Assembly (NCBI RefSeq): GCF_000499385.1 | Contig: NW_013654854.1 | Span: 1 to 55,711, forward strand | Direction: 5' to 3' | Length of the DNA: 55,711 nucleotides | From: Eimeria necatrix | Lineage: Eukaryota > Apicomplexa > Conoidasida > Eucoccidiorida > Eimeriidae | Part shown: piece by piece, positions 36,806-49,276 of the stretch | Numbering within the stretch: the stretch's first letter is position 1 | Layout: each line of letters starts with the position of its first letter | Translations under genes and position numbers: made by a program | Notes under the pieces: generated by a model | What the model was told of the DNA's origin: nothing | The model's input: only the letters and a program-made list of their open reading frames with translations | The model's database searches: none

Positions 36806-37182
36806 GCGCATGCGTAAAAGCAGCTTAATTTCATAATTCGCACAAAAACTTCCGTGTTGTGGAGCATTATTTAGTAATTCTGATTTGTGCGTATTTTTGT
36901 AGTAACACTTGAGTAGCTGCGTGGAGAGTTTGATCCTGGCTTACCGGGTTATTGCGCTTGTCATTTTTCGTTTGTACGAGTCATAATGTAAGCACTGTCA
37001 GTGTTTCATGAAGGATCATGCGCTGTTGCATGTCGTGAATACATGCGCACAAATATTTATGATTACAAGCACCGTATAGACACACGTGCATGCACAAACA
37101 CATGCACGTGCCCAACTTGCAGTCCCTCAATAAGCAGGGAAACCATAGCTGGAACGTTTTCACATGGCCAGGAAGGGCAGCG

Positions 37183-37322
37183 GTAATTGGCTTTTTATAT
37201 GTGATTCTCATGGAGTCAAAGAAGCGGCCGGATTTTCGCAGCAGCCTCTGCTATTCGCAAAGATCGCTCAGGTCTCTACGAAGAATGATCAGCATTTCTT
37301 TGCCTCCAATATGAGGGGCAGC
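37183..37322 (+). pseudogene. probable relic of kinase exon 13 (fourth paralogue)
   Basis: After CAG, a frame reads NWLFICDSHG and later QVSTKNDQHFFASNMRG. From W to HF it is exactly 37 residues, as in exon 13 of paralogue 3 (W..., QMYPKTTAAHF). Identity is low, and the donor GT after the final CAG is replaced by CA. Position, strand and spacing after the exon 12 relic make it a plausible continuation of the same dead copy. Confidence 0.35.
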
Positions 37323-37356
37323 ATCTATTAATTCAGGTTGAGGAGGCTGCCCCTCA
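37312..37356. repeat. 11-bp inverted repeat
   Basis: TGAGGGGCAGC (37312-37322) and GCTGCCCCTCA (37346-37356) are perfect complements separated by 23 bases. It may be a small hairpin or an element end; function unknown. Confidence 0.7.
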
Positions 37357-37359
37357 CGC

Positions 37360-39430
37360 CCTATTAATGCTTCGAAAGCAACTTGAACAAGCTTGTTCTA
37401 CTGTACCGTCCTCACATTTTCTTTTACATTGCTTGCTGCGCGCGTTTTATTGAAATGCATCAAGGAGGAATCAGACATTAAGGACGAATGCCTAATTCTG
37501 CTGCCACGAGACCCCCTCACTAGTCTTCACACAACCAGGTAGCCATAGCAATTGCCTCGACATTCGTTGCTGTGGCTATAACACTTCATATGCTTTGCGT
37601 TTCCCCAAAAGCTCCGACGCCCAGCATGGCGGAAATAAACGATTTGCGTGAGGAAATTCGGAAACTGGGGCACGCATATCTTCTAGATGCGGTGGATACG
37701 TAGTCGCAGGTTTTTCGAAGCAGAAAATGAGGTGACTGCTGTGGAACTCGCAGTGCTCGGGCTTGCTTGCCTGTGCTTCTGCTTCAAAGTATGGATTGCG
37801 GGAAGCCTGGTATTTTCGGTAAGCAAAAGCCCATGCTTGGAGCGATGGCGGGATTTCAGTGGATGGCGTGGAGCGAACAAGGGCACTTTCTGAAAACTTG
37901 GCCAACAATGGTGTTCTTTGAACTCTTTAAACCCTTTAAATGGTTAGACGATGCGTTTACTGATTGATATCATGTCTGAGCCTATGTATTCACAGCAGGA
38001 TATTCACTTAGGAGGTTGGCGACTCATAACGCGCTGCAATCCACGACACCTTTTAAAAGTTGAAAATTCGGTACACGTAAATTTGTATGTCGATTATTCA
38101 AGTATGTTTCCATTTCAAAGGATTCAAAACGCCAGCAAATCAAGTGCTTCGTGGGCCAATCGTATCGCAATATAAAGTCAGAACTGACAAGTCATAATAG
38201 GCAGTCACCCTAAAAACATTCACGCCAGCACTGCATCGTTAGTCCCGCAACTGTTCTTTCGATATGCAACATCTTTCCTCTATACATAGTGAAATCACTT
38301 TTCTAAATGTGGTGCACGCTGGGCTCAAGTCCATCTACACCAGTCGAATCGGCAACTGCACTTAATTCACTGAAGCTTCAGGGGACTTCAGAGAATGACC
38401 ACCAACACTACAAATCAAAGGACTGGAGTAATACGCGTGCTGCGCAGTATGCGCAGTACACTCCAGTCCTGACATACTGGCAGTTCACAGAGATCCTTGC
38501 ACTAGCACTGAAGCACACATTGTACTACTGCAGAAGGCTGGCACTTTGACTTAGGCTGTCCTGCCATTCAGCCCAGCTACTCCTTCCCCTCGTTTCTAGC
38601 ATCTCTGGCTTCATTTTTGATCCTCGATCAGCCTCATAACAACTGCCAAAAGGCGTCATGGGCGTTGGTGTTCAGTCCATCTCTTCTCTTTCTTCCCGTG
38701 TAGCTCTAACTGTCGCTTCTACTTAGGGGAAGCATGGAGTGTTGGATAAAGCTGCCACAGCGCACACTACTTCTTTGCCTTTCACACCGAAGCTATACTT
38801 GACTGCTTACTGAATTCATTTCTTCCAGTGTGCGACGTCGTTCCGATGTAGCTTGTTTGCCTCTGGCAAGCGGGGCCCGATCATGAGCAAAGTTTCCCAT
38901 GCTCTCTAATCATCTGTATGCTTTCATCTTTTATAGTATCGGTCTGTAAAGTCTGTTCACGCCGGTGCCGTGTCTCTTTGTTAAACAAGTTTCTAGACAG
39001 GTGTCTGATGTCTATTGCATTGACACTTGAAGCAGGGGCTTCTTGTGTGAGATCTCTCCACACCCTTGCCGGTTTTCCTACGCTTTTGCTGAGCTATTCA
39101 TATTCCTGGTTCCAGAAGCCGGCGCACAGGCTGCAAGGCAAAACGCCTGCGTCATGCACTCACCACTTTGCGACCCCGCGAACTCGCATTCATTCTTTTG
39201 GCAGTAGCCACATAGTGCCACGAGGACTACGATGAGCTGTAGTGTGAGCGAGCGCTGCCTCGTCAGAAAAGCCCATTTTAAAATAATCCATCAGCTTCTA
39301 TGTACGAATTGGCTCAACGTGGTCTGGCAAAAGGAAGACTCTGTTGCAAATTGAGCAGGTTCCCACTTTCGTTGAATTCTTCACACGAGCCCTTATGGGC
39401 ACATCATCACCTACCCCGACTGCATTCTTA
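37360..39430. other. gene-poor interval
   Basis: Open frames up to 110 codons exist (for example 37576-37908 on the minus strand) but have no recognisable motif, no paralogue and no supporting splice structure. I see nothing that can be annotated with confidence. Confidence 0.5.
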
Positions 39431-39434
39431 GCGA

Positions 39435-39660
39435 GCTTCGCTTAGACTGTGACTTCTTAACAAATAGCACCGGCATATCCTTTCTCGAAAGTACGATAAC
39501 GGCAATGTGCCGTCATAAACAGCAAAAAGGCATTTGACGATGGCTCTCGAGGCGGGCGTTCTGGCCCGAGCTCTTGAACGTGCCGCGCCCCTACACTGAC
39601 ATCGTTCAATATATCATGCACAGAAGTGCATTGTACCTCACGCACATCAAAAAATGCTTC
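39435..39660 (-). mobile_element. possible degraded Ty3/gypsy-type reverse transcriptase fragment
   Basis: The minus strand reads HVQELGPERPPREPSS in one frame and, about 70 bases further, MPVLFVKKSQSKRSSLRM in another. Order and wording recall the start of gypsy/chromovirus reverse transcriptases (an ELxPGxxPPxRP stretch, then APVLFVKKKDGSLRM). Chromovirus-like elements are known in Eimeria genomes. No YxDD box, LTRs or integrase were seen and the frames are broken, so at most a small relic. Confidence 0.3.
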
Positions 39661-41584
39661 AACTCTTGAAGACGCCTATATTGGATGGTGGCATTTCTTC
39701 GGCAATTCCATTTCATCGCCGAGCTACTCCCACGCTGATGCTCCCCGCTGCTTTCCCCTTTTCGTGGGAGTTGTTCACTTTTCTATATTACCATTTCAAC
39801 CACATCACCTTTAGCCAGTCATACTCTGTTGCTCTGAGATTGCACCTATACCATTGTTCGAGCTACGGTGTGGAACAGTGCAGCCAGATTCCGCATCCAG
39901 CTCAGCTCACGATTGTTTTTTTGTGTATACCATTTCGTGTCCTTGCATCGATGTAGCCGTGAGTAGCCATTTATACAACCTTCCCAAGCTTCCATAATAG
40001 TATGTATCTGCATATATTCCATACGGAAGAAGGAGCACAACCATCCGACCTCGTCCACGTGCTGCTTCTCGCAGCGCCTACTCCGTGCCTTTTGAGCGGC
40101 TGCTGCGACACTAATTTGCCGCAAATTTTCCGTAGATTTCTCTTGCCATTTCACAAACTAGTGAGATCAGCAGGGTCCACACAATTATTCCCCGTAGGAA
40201 CGCACTGTTACCTGCTGTTTGTTAGGCCACAAAGTTTCCACAAAGCTTCCTTGGAGTTTTACTCGTTCCCATGGCTTGTTACCACGCTGGATCATGCCGC
40301 TCAGTCCTTTTATGGAATAATTTTGGGCACGGCGAAGCAGCCTCGAAGCGTTCGCCTTTAACATTGCCTGCTTGCATTCTACTTCGCGAAACGAGGGCAC
40401 AGACTGTATGCTTCTTTGTACTGTAACTACTCGTGCAGCCACGCTTTCTATAAAGTTACAGAAGTTAGCTTGTTTAGAGGCTGTCAGTGAGCCTATAGGC
40501 CTTCTTGGGTGTTGCTGTGCCTCTGGGCAGATGCGTAGGAACTCTCTAAAGATAGATGTGGGCGCACTCCCCCCACGCCACAGCAAGCCATGAACTGCGA
40601 CTTCTACTCTGTTGGACTAAAAATAGGGCTCTTGTTATATAAATGGGCACATCCCACCCATTTGCCGGCTTGAAAGCCGTTTTTGGCTTGACTTTCTTGC
40701 CCAACCTCTGATCCGGCTCGCCTAGAGTGCTGTATGGAGCCTTTACTCCTACTACTAGCTTTGCAGATTGCATCCTTCACATCTCTAGCGCCTCTATCTT
40801 TACCTCTCAGTGCAGTCACGCATTCGTTCCCCACTTTTGGGTACTTTTCTGCGTCAGAAAGAGCCAATAATAAATACTGGCTTCCTCGCGAGAACCGGAA
40901 AGATTCAAAACGTTTCGAAGTCAAGAACTCCAATTCGCTGTCTTCTTTGCATATGCAATGCTGCCTTATAATCCCTAGCTCGCCCAACTTATCCCTTTAT
41001 GGATTTTATAAACCCAGGGATCCAAAAATGGGTACTTGAAACAACTTGAAACTTTCGCGAGATTTGGTCACCGGCGACCTTCTTCTCAAGTTAATGATGG
41101 AGAGCTTCTTTATAAAGCCCAGCGGGCTGGAGAAATAATTTAGCAATAAGTAAATCTTTGTAAGTATTTCTTAGCGAGAATTTAGCAGTGAGAAAACCCC
41201 AATGATATATTCCATATTGCCGAACCCGATGAGGTCGGTTGACTCAAGATGTAGGCAGTCCTGGTTTGTTAACAATATCTATAGTAGTACTCAGTACTTT
41301 GTCAACATATCTATAATAGTACTCAGTACTTAGCCATTACTTGTTCTTTTTACTCTTCTAAAAGTGGAGTCTTTGGAGGTCTTGTGCTATTTTTTCTCCA
41401 AAAACAATGAAGACGCGGCTGCGTGCTGCCTGTGACTTGCGTCTAACGTTTCACTTTCAAGTGAACCTCAATCTCTTTGTTTTGTCTTTCTTTTCTTTGT
41501 ATTCATTCTAAAATCGAACTCCCTTTTGCTTCTTTTGCTGCTCTTTCCCTGTCTTCGCGAAGCCGTCTTGAGTGCAACTACTTC
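39661..41584. other. gene-poor interval
   Basis: The longest frames are 133 codons (40185-40586, minus) and 127 codons (40604-40987, minus). Neither shows a motif I recognise; they could belong to the same decayed element as the reverse transcriptase trace. A short local repeat, TCTATA(G/A)TAGTACTCAGTACTT, occurs twice at about 41279-41330. Confidence 0.45.
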
Positions 41585-41880
41585 CCACTTCAGTGGACCA
41601 CTGGTCACGCCCTTCGGCAAGTCCGTCTACTTAGACTATTCTTCTTTGACCAGTGGTCACGCCCTCAGCGAAATCCCAACTTTTCACTACTTTTCGTTGG
41701 CCACTGGTCACACCCTCAGCAAAATCCCATCTTTTAAACTACTTTTCGCCAGCCACTGGTCACGCCCTTGCTAAGGTTCTAGCTTCTAAGCTATTTTTTG
41801 TTGACCACTGGTCACGCCCACAACGAAATCCTAGCTCTTGAAATCTTTTTTTCGTTGACTGCTGGGTCAGCATTACTTTT
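41585..41880. repeat. 52-bp minisatellite with GACCACTGGTCACGCC core
   Basis: The core CCA(C/G)TGGTCACGCC starts at 41598, 41650, 41701, 41753 and 41805, with a degenerate sixth at 41857, so spacing is 51-52 bp. The core contains a near-palindrome (GACCAGTGGTC). The period is not a multiple of three, so the open frames across it are not coding evidence. Confidence 0.9.
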
Positions 41881-42059
41881 AGACTTTAAAATCCAAAGTT
41901 TGTGATACACATATCATATCACAGAAGACTGCTGAGGTGTGCATACACCTCAGAGTGCCTTCGCTCAAGTGAGACAAGTGCACATTCACCTGAAACCCTC
42001 AGTCCAAAACCCTAAACCCTAAACCCTCAGGCCCTGCGGGTGCGAAAACGCTCAGAACC

Positions 42060-42150
42060 ACAGCAGCTGCAGCCTGGAGCTGCAGCAGCAGCAGCAGCAA
42101 AAGAAATTGTTGTTGCTGCTACTGCTACTGCTGCTGCTGCTGCTGCAAGA
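42060..42150. repeat. CAG/CTG tract downstream of the lipid-kinase gene
   Basis: CAG runs followed by CTG runs (GCAGCAGCAGCAGC ... CTGCTGCTGCTGC) make an imperfect inverted structure about 400 bases beyond the stop codon of the minus-strand lipid kinase. No conserved frame. Confidence 0.8.
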
Positions 42151-42538
42151 GCCTACTAGATGCCTACGCCGTGCTGCTTCCACCAGCCAGTCTTTTCTAA
42201 CTGTTTAGAACTGGCTAGTTAACTAGTTCTAAATAGCTTTTCTTGTAGGAATCCACTGCAACTTTTTTTTCAAATATGCATTGGCCTCTGTGGGGCACCT
42301 CAGACAAACGAAGAGAAATGAAATGAAATGAAATGAAATAGTGAAACGCATGCAAACGCGCCGCGTCTGCGGTGTACATTCACCCCAAAACCCAAACAAA
42401 GAAAACTAAAAACTGTTTTCAAATGAAGCTTTTTCAAACTATGTGGCGCTCCAGGAAACTTATGAAGCGGCCTGCACACAGCGGGCAAAACAGAGGGTTT
42501 ATTGTTTGTGGTTAGGGTTTAGGGTTTAGCGGATCAGG

Positions 42539-45458
42539 CTACGGTTGGAATTTAGAGAAGGCCAGCTTCGCTGACGCAAAAATTAGGGTTTAGGCTTTAG
42601 GGTTTGAGCTACGCATGCATTAGGGTTTGGGACTTGGAGTTTACTTGCGTAGAAGGCAGGGTTGACACAAGAAATGCCATAAGAGTCACAGGTCCTGCGA
42701 AAGGCGAAACACAAATTAGGGTTTGGATTAGGGTTTGGGGTTTAGGGTCTGGAGGTTTCTGCAGGTGGAAAAGGGTTTGCGGTGCACAGCCCATGCTAGC
42801 CAATCGGGATATACAGTTTAACTCCGGCGCTGGGCCTCAAACCCTAAACCCTAGGACCTAAACCCCCGTTCTTTTGGCGCGGAGCGTGTGGGTGAAAGCT
42901 AGGGTTTAGGGTTTGGGTTTTGCCTCACTGCACAACTCTTATGGCGTTTTCCGTTCTTTTAAAAGCCCCCCATTTTGTCAAAATGTCAATTATGCCAACA
43001 TAATATAATTTGCTGCCGTCGCGGCTCGCCAAACCTCCCAAGTCCCGACGCCAGAAGGGCACATCTGCAGCGCGCCAAACCCTAAACCCTAAACCCTAAA
43101 CCCTAAACCCTAAACCCTGAGCCTGGAGCTCCAAAGGGGCTTAAAAATGATATTTAACGAGGGCCTAAACCCTAACCATGATGACATGGGGTTTGCTTCA
43201 CCTGTGTCGGGGCTGGCTGAAGGTAAAGGCTCGTTTGTCCTGCAGGCACACACCTCATTGCCTAAACCCTAAACCCTAAACCCTAAACGCTAAACCCTAG
43301 GCTCCTAGCCCCCAAACCCTCATCTCGGATTCCCCAATTCTAATATACGGATGCTGATATCCAGGGTCTAGGGTTTAGGGTTTAGGCGTTGCATACGCAC
43401 AGTGCAGTTGGCAAAGGAACTCTGGAAAAGCTGCCTCCAGGCCGGGGTGCAGCTGAGACACTTCACAAACCCTAAACCCTGAATTCTAAACCCTAAACCC
43501 TAGCCCTAAACCCTAGATTTTAAACATCTGAGCTCTAAAATCGGAAGCAAAACGACTCGACGAGCAGCGGCTGCAGTCTCCCAAGAGCCCTCTGTGGAAA
43601 TGAAGTAGAGGGCAGCCCCTCTCGGGCATTGCGCCGGAGGTCTAGGGTTTAGGGTTTAGGGTTTAGGGTTTACCCGTTCCACTTGTGGAGTAATAAATGC
43701 CCACAAGAAGGGAATAATCCATTAATCCATAAGTCACAAGAAAGTTGGCGTCTTTGCGCAGCAGCTCCAGCAGCCTCGCTGCCCTCTCTGGCCCTATGTC
43801 GATCTAAACCACAACAAACCCTAAACCCTAAACCCTAAACCCCAAACACTAAACTCTAACCTCGCAAAATGCAGTCAGTGAGAGTGGTGAGTGGCAAACA
43901 TAAAGAGAGGGTTTAAAACACCAAAACGCAAAACCCTGCTTTTATACTGCAGCACTTCAATCCACAGGAAACGCCCAAAACCCTAGACCCTAAACCCTAA
44001 AACCCCAGCATGAAACCCTAGACCTTAAACCCTAGACCCCACGCATGAGATCCTAAACCATCAACTCCATGCATGGCATTCTCCGACCAAGCTCCCGGCA
44101 TGAAACCCCAAACCCTAAACCCTAAACCCTAAACACCATGCATGTAACACTAAGCCCTAAACCCCAGGCCTCGGCCCATGCATGCACATGGCAAGCTCCT
44201 TTCTGCACCTCAAACCCTAAACCCTCATTTGGGATCCCACCACAAACCCTGTTCACTAGATCCGTAGCGACAATAAATAAATACTGCATCTTAAACCCCA
44301 AACCCTTCATCATAATTGTAAAAGTCTAAGCTCAACAGTTGGTACAAACGGCTTTTGGATTGCAAAACTGCAAACCCTAAACCCTAAACCCTAAACCCTA
44401 AGCCTCGGAAAGCGTGCCTTTTCTCCTTCACGCTCCAGGTCATTGTCTTTGAGAGCTATAGTTGGATCTCTGAAAAAAAAAAACGGAAGGAAACTGCATG
44501 CCTATACACCAACCCTAAACCCTCGGCCCTGAGCAAGGCTTCTGACTGCACAGCCTCAGCAGCGCTTTTGGGGTTTAGGGTTTAGGGTTTAGGGTTTAGG
44601 GTTTGGGCTCACACGCGGCTTTCCGGGGCTAGGGAACGTTTGTAAGTGGAACCCTTCAAGTCGTATCTGCGGTGTATAGGCACCGGGGTGTGAAATAGAT
44701 TTTCCATTACCAAAAAATATGTTTTGTGACGCATGCGATCTGTAAACACACCCTAAACCCTAAACGCTAAACCCTAAACCTCAAACCCTAAACCCTCGTG
44801 GTACGCTTACGTCTCCGAACTTGCATCTAGGACATCTGCAGATGCAATTTGGAGTCGCTGCGTAAACCCTCTGAATTCAAAGAGCAAACCTGAGGCCCTA
44901 AAACCCCCAAACCCTACGCTTTAAACCCTAAACCCTAAACCCTAAACCCTAAACCCTTACTTCCTGCAGAGCTGAGTTTGCCGTGGCTGGGAAAGATGTG
45001 CTTGATTGCATGCAGCCCCAAAAACCTGGACAAGAGGCTTTCAGGGTTTTTGACAAAGTGGGCGACGTAGGCAGGTTAAGATGCGACGGAGGCCTTTGGC
45101 TGCTTCTCGCGAGACCTGCACAAACCCTAAACCCTAAACCCTAAACTCTAAACCCTAAACTCTCAATCTACGCCGGCTGCCACGGAACCTCTGCCTTTCT
45201 CCAAACCCTCACCACAAGCCCTAAACACTGAACCCTAAACCCTAGACCCTAGACCTTACAGCTACGCCAGTATGCCAGAATCCAAAGCCTCGTCGCCAGC
45301 CCCTCACCACAAACCCTAAACCCTAAACCCTAAACCCTCGTACGTACCGTTTTGATTATAAATTTGCCGTCTGCGGTGTAGTAGAAGACGGCTCCGCTCT
45401 TTCCTTCGGAGACGAGCTCGCAAAGAGAGGAGAGACTCCCTGTTGAGTAAAATAAAAT

Positions 45459-45513
<55 letters not shown>

Positions 45514-46617
45514 AAGCACGACCAAGAACTGGGTGCCGAGCTGCTTGAGCCAATGCAGTGTAGAAGTGCTACTTTCACAAACCCTAAACTGCGCAAACCG
45601 CCCTTGCACTCAGGTATGGAGCCCCAAACCCCAAACCCTAAACCCTAAACCCTAAACCCTAAACCCTAAACCCTAAACCCTAAAGGGATGTCGCGCCGAA
45701 TGGGTTTTCGTACAAACTCTGCTGGACGAGACCGGGTTACCTCACATACATGTGGCAGAACAGATAAAATTTGTAACGGGCGAGGTGGCGAAACACCATG
45801 GGGGAGTAATCCGTGAAGCGCACTGCCGTCTGAAGCACAAACCCTAAACCCTAAACCCTAAACCCTAGACCCTAAACCCTAAACCCTAAACCCTAAAGCG
45901 TAAGTTCTAAACCCTAAACCCTAGACTCTAAACTCGAAAGGCTAGCAGCTCTCCGCCAGCGTTAAAGCCCGTTGGCATTTTAGCCCGGCGCTGCGTCCGC
46001 TTGTGTCCCCAAACCCTAAACCCTAAACCCTCGCTTCATAGGGCTTGAGCAGTGGAATTGACAACCCCCAACCCCCCAACCCTAAACCCTAAACCCTCAC
46101 ATCACAGGGCTTGCGCAAACGGCACCCCCGCCCGGCACTCCCCAAACCCTAAACCCTAAACCCTCGCCTCAGGGGGCTTCCGCCTGCACAGCGGAGGCTG
46201 CAGCGGCGGCCGCGCGCGCAAGCCGCAAACCCTAAACCCCAAACCCTAAACCCTAAACCCTCGCCTCACGGGGCGCAGGGCGCTTGCGCTGTCGAGGGCG
46301 GAGGAGTTGGAGAGAAGTCGGAACTTCTCTTTGTAGTTGTAGTCGTAGGGTTTTAAAGATCTCTCAGGAGCAACAGCAACTCGAACTCCTGCTAATCTCA
46401 TTCCCAACATTACATTTAAAGCAACATTCCAAGAGTGGTGTCCGAAGTAAACCGCCAGCCCTTTCGTCGGCTGCCCCGTCATGCTGCGCGCGCCAAACCC
46501 TAAACCCTAGCTCCAAACCCTAAACCCTAAACCCTCCCCCGCCGCCAGCGCCCGCACAAAACGCAGCGCCCAAACACGCGCAGCCAAGGCGGCGCTGCAA
46601 CAGCAGCCCATACGGCT

Positions 46618-46649
<32 letters not shown>

Positions 46650-48364
46650 CCAGCAGCAGCAGCAGCAGCCCACGCAGCCTGCTGGTGCTGCAGCTTGCTG
46701 CGCGGCGTTGAGGGTTTAGAGCCTTAGGGAGGGTTTAGGGTTTAGGGTTTAGGGTTTAGACACTTGTTGTTCTCGGCGGAAGCCTTCGAACCGTTCATTA
46801 CGGACGCCGTCCACTTCAAACCTGCAGCAAATTGCAGCGCCAACAGACCTCCACAGCGGTTGCTGCTGCTGCTGCTGCTGCTGCTGCTTGTGCTGCTGCT
46901 GCTGCTCCAGATGCGCAGCTCGCTCACAAAAATAGGGCAAGTAGCAGCAACAGCAGCAGCGGGGGGGAAGCCCCGCATATAGCAGCGGCAACAATAGCAG
47001 CGAGACTGCGAGTACCAGTGACAACAGCAGCAGCAGCAACAACAAAAGAAATAGCAGCAGCAGCAGCAGCAGCAGTAGCAGCAGCAGTAACAGCAGCACA
47101 AGCATATTCTAGAAGCAAGCAAATGCCCGAAGACAAGAAAGAAAGGAGCAGGGGCTTCTGCAGTATGGAGCATCGGCATGCAGCAGCAGCAGCAGCAGCA
47201 AGAACAGCAACAGCAGCTGTAGCAGCAGCTGCAACAGCAGCTGCAACAGCAGCTGCAGCAGCAGCTGCAACAGCAGCTGCAGCAGCAGCTGCAACAGCAA
47301 CTGCAGCAGCAGCTGCAACAGCAGCTGCAGCAGCAGCTGCAACAGCAGCTGCAGCAGCAGCTGCAACAGCAGCTGCAGCAGCAGCCGTCCCTTCAAGTTT
47401 GAGCCTTCCGTTCTACAACACCAANNNNNNNNNNNNNNNNNNNNNNNNNNNNNNNNNNNNNNNNNNNNNNNNNNNNNNNNNNNNNNNNNNNNNNNNNNNN
47501 NNNNNNNNNNNNNNNNNNNNNNNNNNNNNNNNNNNNNNNNNNNNNNNNNNNNNNNNNNNNNNNNNNNNNNNNNNNNNNNNNNNNNNNNNNNNNNNNNNNN
47601 NNNNNNNNNNNNNNNNNNNNNNNNNNNNNNNNNNNNNNNNNNNNNNNNNNNNNNNNNNNNNNNNNNNNNNNNNNNNNNNNNNNNNNNNNNNNNNNNNNNN
47701 NNNNNNNNNNNNNNNNNNNNNNNNNNNNNNNNNNNNNNNNNNNNNNNNNNNNNNNNNNNNNNNNNNNNNNNNNNNNNNNNNNNNNNNNNNNNNNNNNNNN
47801 NNNNNNNNNNNNNNNNNNNNNNNNNNNNNNNNNNNNNNNNNNNNNNNNNNNNNNNNNNNNNNNNNNNNNNNNNNNNNNNNNNNNNNNNNNNNNNNNNNNN
47901 NNNNNNNNNNNNNNNNNNNNNNNNNNNNNNNNNNNNNNNNNNNNNNNNNNNNNNNNNNNNNNNNNNNNNNNNNNNNNNNNNNNNNNNNNNNNNNNNNNNN
48001 NNNNNNNNNNNNNNNNNNNNNNNNNNNNNNNNNNNNNNNNNNNNNNNNNNNNNNNNNNNNNNNNNNNNNNNNNNNNNNNNNNNNNNNNNNNNNNNNNNNN
48101 NNNNNNNNNNNNNNNNNNNNNNNNNNNNNNNNNNNNNNNNNNNNNNNNNNNNNNNNNNNNNNNNNNNNNNNNNNNNNNNNNNNNNNNNNNNNNNNNNNNN
48201 NNNNNNNNNNNTGCAACAGCAGCAGCGAACAGGGAAGCGATGAGGTATTCAAATGCGCAGCCAGGCAAATCAATCAGCAGCAGCAGCAACAAGAGCAGCA
48301 CCAACAGCAGCAGCAACAAGAACAGCAACGCCAGCAGAAGCAGCAGCAACATGAACAGCAACGC

Positions 48365-48395
<31 letters not shown>

Positions 48396-48558
48396 AGCAG
48401 CAGCAGGACAGTCTGGGGCGCACCCTCTTGCATCCGGAGTTGCCTTTTTAGTTTGTAGAAGTGTCTCTCGATCTCCTGGAGGTCTGCGACGCATTGCTGC
48501 AGCTGCTGCAGATGCTGTTTGTGCTGCTGCTGCAGCTGCTGCAGCTCCTGGCGCTGTC

Positions 48559-48590
<32 letters not shown>

Positions 48591-49235
48591 TGCCTCCGTT
48601 CTGCTGCATCTAAGCCCGACGTGCTGGCGGCCGGCTGGCTTGAAGAGTCTTGAGGGTTTTTCGCGGCCTCTGTCTTTGCCTTATTCGACTCGTTTGCCTC
48701 TGCAGCCCGCAAACCCTAAACCCTAAACCCTAAACCCTAAACCCTAAACCCTAAACCCTAAACCCTGCTCGACCGCCGCGCCAGCAAGCCGCCTCGGTGC
48801 TGCAGCTGGGAGCAGCAGCGCCGCTGCCCGCGCAGCGGCCAGGGCCGACGTGAGGCCGAGGGTTGAGGGTTTAGGGTTTAGGGTTTAGGGTTTAGGGTTT
48901 ACGGTTCCAGGCCTTGGGGGTGTCTGCTGCTGCTGCAGCGACGTCCACGCCCAGCAGCGCGAGGAAGGGCGGGCTGCTGCGGACTGCGGCTTTGAAGTCG
49001 TTGAGGAAAAGCCTTTGGGTGGCGTCGGGCAGCCAAGTTGCTGCTCGGGAGAAGACAGTTTGGATTGCTGCAGCAGCAGCAGCAGCTCTTTCGTCTCCAA
49101 CTAAAATCCTCCTGGAAGCTTCCACAGCTCTAATGAGAGACACAAAACCCTCGAGGGAAACGCTGTCTGCACAAACGAGGGTTTGCTGCTTCCGAAAAGC
49201 TGCGAGGCTCACCACGCGGCCGTGGCGCGACACCA

Positions 49236-49276
<41 letters not shown>

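Noticed and set aside
36900..36960. 16S rRNA gene start
   Set aside because: Only 17 bases match; the sequence on both sides is not rRNA-like, so no RNA gene is annotated.
37576..37908. 110-codon minus-strand open frame
   Set aside because: No motif, paralogue or splice context; could be random in this composition.
40185..40987. Two minus-strand open frames of 133 and 127 codons
   Set aside because: No recognisable domain. A link to the possible retrotransposon relic is only a guess, so not annotated as genes.
44820..44880. Possible extra lipid-kinase exon (TPNCICRCPRC frame)
   Set aside because: The exon at 45115-44961 joins 44739-44613 in phase and in family order without it; its translation does not resemble PIP5K.
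46832..48451. Long plus-strand open frame of poly-Ala and poly-Gln through the gap
   Set aside because: It exists only because CAG repeats lack stops and N bases are read as open. It opposes the minus-strand lipid-kinase gene and has no motif.
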